In this document: positions 1 through 8,400 of the stretch, piece by piece | Position numbering within the stretch: the stretch's first letter is position 1 | Layout: every line of letters starts with the position of its first letter | DNA from: Gemella haemolysans ATCC 10379 | GTDB taxonomy: Bacteria > Bacillota > Bacilli > Staphylococcales > Gemellaceae | Reading direction: 5' to 3' | Length of the DNA stretch: 64,000 nucleotides | Assembly: GCF_000173915.1 (NCBI RefSeq) | Contig: NZ_ACDZ02000004.1 | Location: 1-64,000, forward strand | Position numbers and translations under genes: made by a program | Notes under the pieces: generated by a model | The model's database searches: none | Seen by the model: the letters and a program-made list of their open reading frames with translations, nothing else | What the model was told of the DNA's origin: nothing

Positions 1-68
1 ATAGCAAAGAATAATACTAGGCATATTGAAAAAAAGATGGAACTAATATATTTGAATAAAGTTTTCAT
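1..68 (-). pseudogene. Second copy of the pbp1A 5' end (cut by window edge)
   Basis: The reverse strand reads the first 22 codons of the class A PBP (MKTLFKYISSIFF...), with the ATG at 66-68, identical to the main copy whose ATG is at 2392-2394. The rest would lie left of the window, so it is unknown whether a complete second PBP gene exists there. It is marked pseudogene only because nothing more is visible. Confidence 0.6.
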
Positions 69-74
69 CTGTTG

Positions 75-168
75 TTAAAACTCACTTTCATTATTTTTTA
101 TAATAGTTATATAATCTAATCTTATTTTGTAGTTAAATGATAATTCAAATGCAGTTTCTTCGAATTCA
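75..168 (-). pseudogene. Truncated recU 3' fragment
   Basis: This holds roughly the last 30 codons of recU plus its stop (complement 75-77), identical to 2401-2494. The copy stops at base 168, where the sequence changes to unrelated DNA leading into the 3' end of the main pbp1A gene. It has no start codon and cannot make RecU. Confidence 0.85.
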
Positions 169-210
169 AACCCTTTCGGTTCCGAAGTTGTTCACGATTC
201 TTTTTATATA

Positions 211-2394
211 TTACCGTCTTGTTTGTTTTGTTGCTCTATTTGTACGAGCAGCATTGTTTGCAGTTGTTCTACCTGCTGTTTGTCTTTGAGTTTGAGCGGC
301 AACAGCACTATTTGTTCTATTAGTAGAATTTGTTAAAGAGTTGAATACTGTTGTAAGAGCAGAACGGCTATCACGTTGTTTTTGAGCGATAGCAGCTTGA
401 TAAACAGCATCTCTATCTGTACCTGCGTACATATAGTCAGTTTCTGTATTTCTTTCCTTAGCATACTCTACACCATTTTTTGTTTCAATTCCTGCAGGTT
501 TTTCAAAGGCAGCAGGTACTTGTTTATCTGAAACTTTTTTCATTACATCTGCCATAATCACCTGTGTAGTTTTCGCTTGTTCTGAAGACAATGCTTTTGC
601 AGCTGAGTCTACTATATCAGCTCCTTGCCAAACGGCAACTGTATAGTCAGTTGTGTAACCAATCATCCAACTATCTTTAGTAGAGTTTACAACATCTATA
701 CCATAATTATAGTAAGCAGAATCATCGAATGTACTTGAACCAGACTTACCTGCCATATCAAAGTTAGCCACTTTACCGTTTGGAGAAGTACCATTACTAG
801 AAAGTACACCTTTTAACACATTTGTTATTAAATATGCAGTCTCTTCTGACATTGCTTTAACAGGTTCATCTTTAATACTAGATAGTTCTTTACCATTTGC
901 GTTAAATACTTTAACTATTGTTGAAGGTTTATTGTAATATCCTTTATTACCGAAAGATGCGAATGCACCGGCCATTTGAAGAGTAGAAACTCCATCTACG
1001 TTTCCTCCAATAGCTGTTGTTGGTTCATCTTTTGTTACAGGTATACCTAGTTTCTCAGCGAAATGTTTAGATCTTTCGTATCCAACTGTTTCGAATGCAC
1101 GAACCGCTGGAATGTTATAAGACCAAGATAAAGCAGTACTCATAGTAACTGTACCGTGGTAAAGTCTGTCCCAGTTTTGGATATAGAAATCAGTTCCAGC
1201 AATTTGATAAGGTGTATCTGAGAATGTAGTTTGAGAATCCCATCCATAATATTCTATACCAGGAGCGTAATCAATTAATGGTTTAATTGATGAACCTGGT
1301 TGAACACGGGCATCAACTGCAAAGTTATACCCCCCAGCTTTATAATTTTTTCCACCACCAATAGCTTCGATTAGACCAGTTTTTGTATCAAGAACTGATA
1401 TAGCAGCTTGAGCTGCGTGAGGTGCCATCGGTGAGCTTTGGTTATCTAACATATCTTGAACATATGTTTGTAATTCTGGATTTAAGTTAGTGTATATTTT
1501 TAATCCCATTGAAAGAGGATCTTTAGTATTTTCAAAGTTTTGATTTTCTTTTAATTCTTTTGTAATTTGATCTATATATGCAGCATATTTAGGGTTATAA
1601 GTATGTTGATTTGCACGTTCTTCTTTTGTTTTTTCAACTATTCCATCCATAATAGGAGTATTGATTGCATTATTATATTCGGCTTCTGTGATTTTATCGT
1701 TGTTAAGAAGTGCATATAATACTGTATTACGACGCTCTTTTGCTTGTTCTGGATAATCGTATGGATTATACAGGATTGGTTGCTGAGGCATACCAGTTAG
1801 AAGCGCAATCTGAGGTAATGTTAATTGATTTAACTCTTTATTGTAAAAGTACTTAGCTGCTGTTTTAACACCGTATTGTCCATCAGAATAGTAAATTTTA
1901 TTCATGTACATCTCTAATATATCATCTTTAGAATACCTGTTTTCCAATTTAAGAGACAGATATGCTTCTTGAATTTTTCTTTGTAATGATTTATCAGATG
2001 TTAGTAGTGAATTTTTTACTACCTGTTGTGTAATTGTACTAGCGCCTTGTTGTGCTGAATTGGAACGGATATTTACAAGTGCTGCTTTGATAAGACGAAT
2101 AGGATCAATACCTATATGAGATTGGAATCTTGAATCTTCTGTTGATAGTACAGCGTCTGTAATATTTTTTGGAATATCATTTATAGATACATATTCCCTT
2201 TTTTCAGCTCCAACTGTAGCTATTAGATTAAGATTTTTATCATAAATTTCTGATGATAATGGATCTTGTAAATTAGCCTGAGTTATATCTGGAACATCTT
2301 TTAATTCTTTAGCAAAGAGTATTAAAATAGCAAAGAATAATACTAGGCATATTGAAAAAAAGATGGAACTAATATATTTGAATAAAGTTTTCAT
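211..2394 (-). CDS. pbp1A: Class A penicillin-binding protein (PBP1A)
   Basis: A bifunctional peptidoglycan synthase of 727 residues, anchored by one N-terminal membrane segment (about residues 8-28). The GT51 glycosyltransferase domain shows the catalytic Glu in STEDSRF (E86), then QQGASTITQQ (115-124) and a KIYYSDGQYG block. The transpeptidase domain has SSIK (S368/K371), SYN (425-427) and KSG (550-552, the KTG box). The C-terminus is a Thr/Asn/Arg-rich disordered tail. The start has only a 6-bp gap from the recU stop, so it is probably co-transcribed with recU, as in other Firmicutes (recU-ponA). KSG instead of KTG is known in several PBPs and is not by itself a resistance signature. The 5' end is duplicated at the window's left edge. 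Confidence 0.95.
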   Translation of the reverse strand: MKTLFKYISSIFFSICLVLFFAILILFAKELKDVPDITQANLQDPLSSEIYDKNLNLIATVGAEKREYVSINDIPKNITDAVLSTEDSRFQSHIGIDPIRLIKAALVNIRSNSAQQGASTITQQVVKNSLLTSDKSLQRKIQEAYLSLKLENRYSKDDILEMYMNKIYYSDGQYGVKTAAKYFYNKELNQLTLPQIALLTGMPQQPILYNPYDYPEQAKERRNTVLYALLNNDKITEAEYNNAINTPIMDGIVEKTKEERANQHTYNPKYAAYIDQITKELKENQNFENTKDPLSMGLKIYTNLNPELQTYVQDMLDNQSSPMAPHAAQAAISVLDTKTGLIEAIGGGKNYKAGGYNFAVDARVQPGSSIKPLIDYAPGIEYYGWDSQTTFSDTPYQIAGTDFYIQNWDRLYHGTVTMSTALSWSYNIPAVRAFETVGYERSKHFAEKLGIPVTKDEPTTAIGGNVDGVSTLQMAGAFASFGNKGYYNKPSTIVKVFNANGKELSSIKDEPVKAMSEETAYLITNVLKGVLSSNGTSPNGKVANFDMAGKSGSSTFDDSAYYNYGIDVVNSTKDSWMIGYTTDYTVAVWQGADIVDSAAKALSSEQAKTTQVIMADVMKKVSDKQVPAAFEKPAGIETKNGVEYAKERNTETDYMYAGTDRDAVYQAAIAQKQRDSRSALTTVFNSLTNSTNRTNSAVAAQTQRQTAGRTTANNAARTNRATKQTRR

Positions 2395-2400
2395 CTGTTG

Positions 2401-2976
2401 TTAAAACTCACTTTCATTATTTTTTATAATAGTTATATAATCTAATCTTATTTTGTAGTTAAATGATAATTCAAATGCAGTTTCTTCGAATTCACTAAGT
2501 TTTATTGATTTTCTCCCACCATTTTGTGCACGATTATAGAAAAATATGAATTTTTTAAATGGAAGTATGAATGTTTTATCGATTTTTTTAAATCTAACAA
2601 TAATAAAAGTAATTCCACCGTGATTTAAAATTTTTTGCATATGTTCTATTTGATGTTCGTGAATATTATTTAAAGAAAATGATGTGGCCGAATTAGTCTC
2701 CTTAGCCTCAAAATCAATATATTTTCCGTTCCAAAGACCGTTGTAATCTGTTGTAGAAGGAGTTTTATAGAACGCTTTGGTAATCATAGCACTCGATCTG
2801 TTAGGATAATTCACTTCTACTATTTGAATTGGAATAGGTTTTTTATGAATAACTGCAATGTCATTATTTAAGTAATATTTATTCGCAAAATTAATGTCTT
2901 CTTCAAGTTCCATACCTCGATTAGAATACTTTGTTTTTTGAATGAAATTACTCTTCTTATTAGGATAATTAAACAT
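2401..2976 (-). CDS. recU: Holliday junction resolvase RecU
   Basis: A structure-selective endonuclease that resolves recombination intermediates and aids chromosome segregation. Family landmarks are NRGMELEEDIN near the N-terminus, the PSTTDYNGLW and YIDFEAKE metal-binding motifs, and a C-terminal hydrophobic ILPFKKF segment. I place the start at the ATG at 2974-2976 (MFNYPNK), giving 191 residues. An in-frame ATG 12 nt upstream overlaps the ribosome binding site GGAGGG, so it would have no binding site of its own. It lies directly upstream of pbp1A in the conserved Firmicutes recU-PBP pair. Confidence 0.93.
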   Translation of the reverse strand: MFNYPNKKSNFIQKTKYSNRGMELEEDINFANKYYLNNDIAVIHKKPIPIQIVEVNYPNRSSAMITKAFYKTPSTTDYNGLWNGKYIDFEAKETNSATSFSLNNIHEHQIEHMQKILNHGGITFIIVRFKKIDKTFILPFKKFIFFYNRAQNGGRKSIKLSEFEETAFELSFNYKIRLDYITIIKNNESEF

Positions 2977-3005
2977 ATATCCCTCCATAAATAATTATCC
3001 TATCT

Positions 3006-3034
3006 ATTATACTATATTCTGAAGAAAATTTGAA
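3006..3034 (-). promoter_or_regulatory. Promoter of recU-pbp1A
   Basis: On the minus strand, TTCAAA is followed after 17 bp by TATAAT, about 30 bp upstream of the recU start. The -10 is perfect and the -35 is weak. Confidence 0.55.
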
Positions 3035-3421
3035 TTACAAATAGCTGAAAATTATCATATTTTTAGAATTTATTAATTACTAAAGTAATATTCATCTTAT
3101 GAATAAAGATGGAACACTGTAATTACTTTATAATTATAGGATACCGAGGTGATATAAGATGATCATTCGGTATAAGAAAACTGTTTATGAATTTATATCA
3201 AAATGTCAAAAATTGGAGTAGAATTTATGATTAAATAGGAACAATAGAATAAAATAGCTCAACGTATAATATGAATTATTACTAATTGCTCTTTTTAAAT
3301 AATTTAGTTAAAAGTATAAGGTTTTAAAGATCAATAGTTTAGATCTATATTTATATAATTATTATTCTTAATAATTCGTATTATAAAAAAATAATATTTT
3401 TTAAAAAATCATTAGATTTTA
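3035..3421. other. AT-rich gap between recU and proS
   Basis: No coding frame of note. It contains only small inverted repeats, for example ATACCGA at 3141-3147 pairing with TCGGTAT at 3167-3173. I see no T-box ahead of proS. Confidence 0.5.
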
Positions 3422-3430
3422 TGGTATAAT
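3422..3430 (+). promoter_or_regulatory. Extended -10 promoter of proS
   Basis: TGGTATAAT is an extended -10 element 38 bp upstream of the GTG start. No good -35 hexamer lies at the usual distance. Confidence 0.5.
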
Positions 3431-3467
3431 AATAAAGAAAATTTTAAATATGAGAGGTGGTATTGTT

Positions 3468-5168
3468 GTGAGACAATCAAAAACATTTATTCCGACAACA
3501 AGAGAAGTACCGTCCTCTGCAGAAGCAATTAGTCATAAGTTGCTTATTAAAGCGGGGATGGTGAAGCAGGTATCTGCAGGAGTTTATACTTACCTTCCTT
3601 TGGCTACTCGTGTAATTCAAAAAATTGAAAAAGTAATTAGAGAAGAACATAGTAAAATTGGAGCTGCAGAACTTTTAATGCCTATTTTACAATCAGATGA
3701 ATATTGGAAAAAATCTGGTCGTTGGGACAAAATGGGAGAAGAACTTATTCGTGTAACAGATAGAAAAAAAGCAGGATATGCCCTAAGTCCAACTGCAGAA
3801 GAAATAGTAAGCCAAACAGTTAATAACATGGTAACTTCTTATAAACAATTACCTATGAACTTATATCAAATCCAAACTAAATTCCGTGATGAAATTCGTC
3901 CACGTTTAGGATTATTACGTTGTAAAGAGTTCATAATGAAAGATGCATACTCATTCCATGATTCACCAGAATCATTAAGAGAAACATATAAAGATTATTA
4001 TCAAGCATACAGTAGTATCTTTGATAGATTTGAACTTAAGTATCGTGCAGTACAAGCTGATTCTGGTAATATTGGTGGAAGCTATACTCATGAATTCCAA
4101 GCATTAGCTGAAGTAGGGGAAGATACAATTGTTTATACTGAAGAGAGTGACTACTCAGCAAATATTGAAACTGCAGCAGTAGTTGAACAAAACTACACTA
4201 TGCCTACAGGTTTCGAGAAAAAAGAACGTAGTTTATTAGAAACTCCAGATCAACAATCAATCGATGATGTTGCAGCATTTTGTGGTGTAGAAGTTAATCG
4301 TGCCATGAAAGCTTTAGCGTTAAAAGCTGATGGAGAGTTTTATTTAGTTCTTATGCGTGGTAATGATCAACTTAATGATATTAAATTCATGAAAGCTACA
4401 GGAACTTCTGAAGTTGAAATGGCTACTGAACAAGAAATTGAAGAAGTCATGGGAAGTGTAGCTGGTTACATGGGGCCATTTGGTATTAAAAACTGTAAAG
4501 TAATCGGTGATAATGCGATTAAATACATGTATAACCACAGCTGTGGAGCTAACAAAAAAGGATTCCACTATATTAACGTAAATCCAGGCGATTATGAAAT
4601 CGATGCTCACTACGATCTTCGTATGATTGAAGAAGGTGATTTAGCAGAAGACTTATCAGGACCAGTTAAATTTGCTAAAGGTATTGAGGTTGGACAAGTA
4701 TTCGAACTTGGTAAAGGATATTCAGAAGCTATGGATGTTACATACTTAGACGCTAATGGTCGTGCAAACCACTTCTACATGGGATGTTATGGTATAGGGG
4801 TAACACGTTGTATTTCAGCGATTATCGAACAGCATAATGATGAAAAAGGTATTATTTGGCCTAAAGAAGTCGCACCATACCAAGTGCACTTAGTATGTGT
4901 TGACGTTAAGAAAGAAGATCAAGTTAAACTTAGCGATGAGTTATATGCTCAATTAACAGCAGCAGGATATGAAGTTCTTTACGATGATAGAGCAGAACGT
5001 GCGGGTGTTAAATTTAACGATGCGGACCTTATCGGTATTCCATTACAAGTAGTTGTTGGAAAGAAAGCCGGAGAAGGAATCGTAGAAGTTAAAGAAAGAC
5101 AAACTTTAGAAAAAGTTGATACGCAAGTAGTTGATGTGTTAGCTAAAGTAGAAGCATTTTATAAATAA
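3468..5168 (+). CDS. proS: Prolyl-tRNA synthetase (bacterial type with editing domain)
   Basis: Class II synthetase that charges tRNA-Pro. I choose GTG at 3468 (VRQSKTFIPTTREVP), which aligns with the MRQS... start typical of bacterial ProS and has GAGGTGG 7 nt upstream; the earlier ATG at 3450 overlaps that binding site. The result is 566 residues, close to the usual 564-570. Class II motif 2 is seen in FRDEIRPRLGLLR and motif 3 in GCYGIGVTR. A long insertion between motifs 2 and 3 is the YbaK-like editing domain of bacterial ProS that clears Ala-tRNA-Pro. The C-terminal anticodon-binding domain includes YDDRAERAGVKFNDADLIG. The gene has its own promoter and is followed by a terminator. Confidence 0.96.
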   Translation: MRQSKTFIPTTREVPSSAEAISHKLLIKAGMVKQVSAGVYTYLPLATRVIQKIEKVIREEHSKIGAAELLMPILQSDEYWKKSGRWDKMGEELIRVTDRKKAGYALSPTAEEIVSQTVNNMVTSYKQLPMNLYQIQTKFRDEIRPRLGLLRCKEFIMKDAYSFHDSPESLRETYKDYYQAYSSIFDRFELKYRAVQADSGNIGGSYTHEFQALAEVGEDTIVYTEESDYSANIETAAVVEQNYTMPTGFEKKERSLLETPDQQSIDDVAAFCGVEVNRAMKALALKADGEFYLVLMRGNDQLNDIKFMKATGTSEVEMATEQEIEEVMGSVAGYMGPFGIKNCKVIGDNAIKYMYNHSCGANKKGFHYINVNPGDYEIDAHYDLRMIEEGDLAEDLSGPVKFAKGIEVGQVFELGKGYSEAMDVTYLDANGRANHFYMGCYGIGVTRCISAIIEQHNDEKGIIWPKEVAPYQVHLVCVDVKKEDQVKLSDELYAQLTAAGYEVLYDDRAERAGVKFNDADLIGIPLQVVVGKKAGEGIVEVKERQTLEKVDTQVVDVLAKVEAFYK

Positions 5169-5190
5169 TAATTATAATCTGAATTAAAGA

Positions 5191-5251
5191 ATGCCAATTA
5201 AAAATAAATAGTTGTTAAGAAAATAACCATTTGTTTTTAGTTGGTATTTTT
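5191..5251 (+). terminator. Terminator after proS
   Basis: ATGCCAATTAAAAA (5191-5204) pairs, with G-U wobbles, with TTTTTAGTTGGTAT (5234-5247). The loop is long and partly structured, and T-rich sequence follows. Confidence 0.65.
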
Positions 5252-5259
5252 AGTATAAT
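5231..5259 (+). promoter_or_regulatory. Promoter for polC
   Basis: TTGTTT, 17 bp, TATAAT. The promoter overlaps the 3' arm of the proS terminator and would give a leader of about 220 nt before polC. Confidence 0.55.
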
Positions 5260-5318
5260 TTAATTAAGAGTTATGATACTTTTTAAATTTAAAGTAGTAT
5301 AAAAATGATTGATAAAAA

Positions 5319-5363
5319 TGAATTCATCTTAATTTAAATATAATTAAGATGAATGAATTTTTT
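5319..5363 (+). terminator. Terminator-like hairpin in the polC leader
   Basis: ATTCATCTTAATT (5322-5334) pairs with AATTAAGATGAAT (5342-5354) around a short loop, and a run of six T follows shortly after. It sits between the polC promoter and the gene, so it may attenuate polC transcription rather than end proS. Confidence 0.6.
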
Positions 5364-5485
5364 ACATTTAATGGATGTTATAAGAATTGTTGTGGAAATT
5401 AATTTTTGTTCTCTAGTTATAAGCAGGAGAGAAGCTTAAAAATTAATAAAAGCCTAGTCAATTATACAAAAAAGTAGGAGGAATC

Positions 5486-8400
5486 ATGAGTAATAAACAT
5501 TTTTCTTTATTAGTTAAAACATTAGAATTAGAAGAACAGTTATCCAATTCAAAATTTATAAATTACTCTTTAGATAATATAGAAAAAGATAATAAAAATA
5601 AGATTTGGACGTTTAATTTTAGTGGAGAAAGTTTACCTACAGTAGAAGAATTAACAATACTTATTCAGAAATTACGAGAGAATTTCTTAGGTGATTATAT
5701 TGTTAATTATCGTTTGAAGGTAAGTGCTGAAGTCACGGATGAGCAAATAAAAGAATTTTGGAAGTATATAATATTAGAAAACTTCTCAGGGATTTCTCAA
5801 GTTCTAATGGAGAGTATTTTATTTAGTGAAGTTGAAGTTAACAATGGCGTTTTAACTATGAAAATAATGGCTCCATCAATCTGGAATAACTTTATTAATG
5901 AACGAAAACAGCAAATAATAAGTAGTTATGAAAATTTAGGTATTACAATTAAAGATATTATTCCTAATTTTTCTAGGACTGATGTTGAAGCGGTACTGGA
6001 GAGTCAAGAAGAAAAAATTTCCCAGGAAATCGTTAAGTTAGAGGAAATAGAGAAAAAAGAAGCGGAACGAAAACCAAAAGAACCTGAAAGAAAATTTGTT
6101 GCCTTTGGAGGTGGCGGTGGAACTCGATATGGTCAAGAGATTCGCGATGAGGATATTGTAGAAATCAAGGATGTTGTTGGATATGCTGGAGATGTAACTA
6201 TAATGGCTCAGGTTTTCGGGACTGAAGAGATTGTTCACAGAAATGGTTCTAGTCAGTATCGTTTAAAACTTACAGATTATAGTGATTCTATAATACTAAG
6301 ATTATTTGGTAATAACCCTAATTCAAAATTCCAAAATAAACGTAAGAGTGAACTAATCGATTTAGTAAAAGGAATTAAGAAAGGTCAATGGCTTAAAATC
6401 CATGGAGCTGTAAGTAATGATCCTTATTTAAGAGACACAATCATTGAACCTAAGTCTATTGAGGTTGCTCATAAAGAAGAGAAGAAAGATAATTACAGTG
6501 GAAGAAAGAGAATAGAGCTAAATACTCATACGAAGATGAGTCAGCTTGAAGGGATTTCTTCAGCAAAAGAATACTTATCTCGAGCTATAGATTGGGGACA
6601 TGAAGCCATTGCTTTTACAGATACGTATGGTGTTCAAGCATATCCTGAGATTTGTTTAAGTTCAAAAGGTAAGGATATTAAACCAATCTATGGGTTAAAT
6701 GCCTTTATCATGGATGATAGTATTACTGCTACGACAAACCCGAAAGAACTTAAATTAAAAGATGCTACGTATGTCGTATTCGACGTTGAGACTACGGGTC
6801 TTTCAGCAGAACGTGATAGATTAATCGAGATTGCTGCGGTTAAGGTGAAAAATGGAGCAGAAATAGACAGTTTTGAAAGCTATATTAATCCACAAAGACC
6901 TATTTCTGAATTAATTACTCGTTTAACTAGTATTACTAATGATGATGTTAAAGATGCTCCACTTGAAAAAGAAGTAATGACTAACTTTTATAATTGGTTA
7001 GATAAAGATGATATATTAGTAGCCCACAATGCGAAGTTTGATCTTGGATTTCTAGATACTTGTTTTGAACGACTAGGTTTAGAGAATAAAAACAATGCTA
7101 GTATAGATACATTATTCGTCTCTCGTGCTGAAAATAAAGAAGCGAAAAGACACGGTCTTAGCAATTTAGCTAAACTATACAAAGTTCGTTTAGTTCAACA
7201 CCACAGAGCGATTTACGATACTAAAGCTACGGCAGAAATCTTTGTAAAAATGCTAGATCAACTTTATGAACTTGGTATTGAATATCATAACGAAATTGAT
7301 GAAAAAATTGACTTAGAACTTGCGCATAAACGTTCAAGAACATTCCCTTGTTCGATTTTAGTTAAGAATGCTAAAGGGCTTAAAGATCTATTCAGATTAG
7401 TTTCATATAGTTGTACTAAGTATTTGAATTCTGCTAAACCTACGATTCCACGTAGTTTATTAGCACAGTACCGTGAAGATTTATTAATTGGTAGTGGTAA
7501 TGGTGATAATGAAGTATTTGAAGAATTGTTAAATTCAAAAGAAGCTAAGGTTGAGGATATAATTGATTTTTACGATTATATTGAGATTCAACCTAAACAT
7601 CATTATGCTAATTTTATAAGAAATGAAAGAATAGCAGATAATGCTGAATTAGAAGAAATTCTGAAAAAATTAATTCAGTTAGCTAAGAAAAAAGAAAAAA
7701 TTGTTGTAGCGACAGGAGACTGTTATTATTTAGACGAATACCAACATGTTTACAGACAAATACTAAGATTGACTGTGAAAAGTAATCCTGGAGCGCGTGA
7801 TTTAAAACCGATGGCGACACTTTTAACAACCGAAGAAATGTTAAAAGAGTTCTCTTATCTTGATGAACAATTAAGAGAAGAATTAGTTATTGATAACACT
7901 CATAAAATCAATGATATGATTGAATTAGTCGTGCCGTTAAAGGATAAACTGTATACGCCAAATATTGAAGGTGCAGCTGACGAGGTTCGTAATCTAAGTT
8001 ATGATATGGCGCATAGAATATACGGTGAAGAGTTACCTGAAATAGTAGAAAAAAGATTAGAGAAAGAACTTGCATCTATTATCGGTAATGGATTTAGTGT
8101 AGTTTATTTAATTTCCCATAAACTTGTAAAAAAATCACTAGATGATGGATATCTAGTAGGTTCAAGGGGATCGGTTGGTTCATCACTTGTAGCCACAATG
8201 ATGGAGATCACAGAGGTTAATCCACTAGCTCCACATTATGTTTGTCCGGAATGTAAACATAGTGAATTCTTTTTGAATGCTGAATATGCATCAGGTTTTG
8301 ACCTTCCGAATAAAAACTGTCCTCATTGTGATGTTAAAATGACAAAAGATGGGCAAGATATTCCTTTCGAAACATTCTTAGGATTTAATGGAGATAAAGT

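Larger units (their letters stand above)
1..168. repeat. Left-edge copy of a 168-bp direct repeat
   Basis: Bases 1-168 are identical to 2327-2494 (constant offset 2326). They diverge at 169/2495, just after a GAATTC that is present in both copies. The copy holds the start of pbp1A, the intergenic gap and the 3' end of recU. It begins at the window edge, so it may extend further left. It may be a true tandem duplication of the pbp1A region or an assembly join at a contig end. Confidence 0.95.

Noticed and set aside
3430-3467. Possible T-box for proS because of GAGGTGG
   Set aside because: No specifier stem, antiterminator or terminator is present; GAGGTGG is the ribosome binding site for the GTG start.
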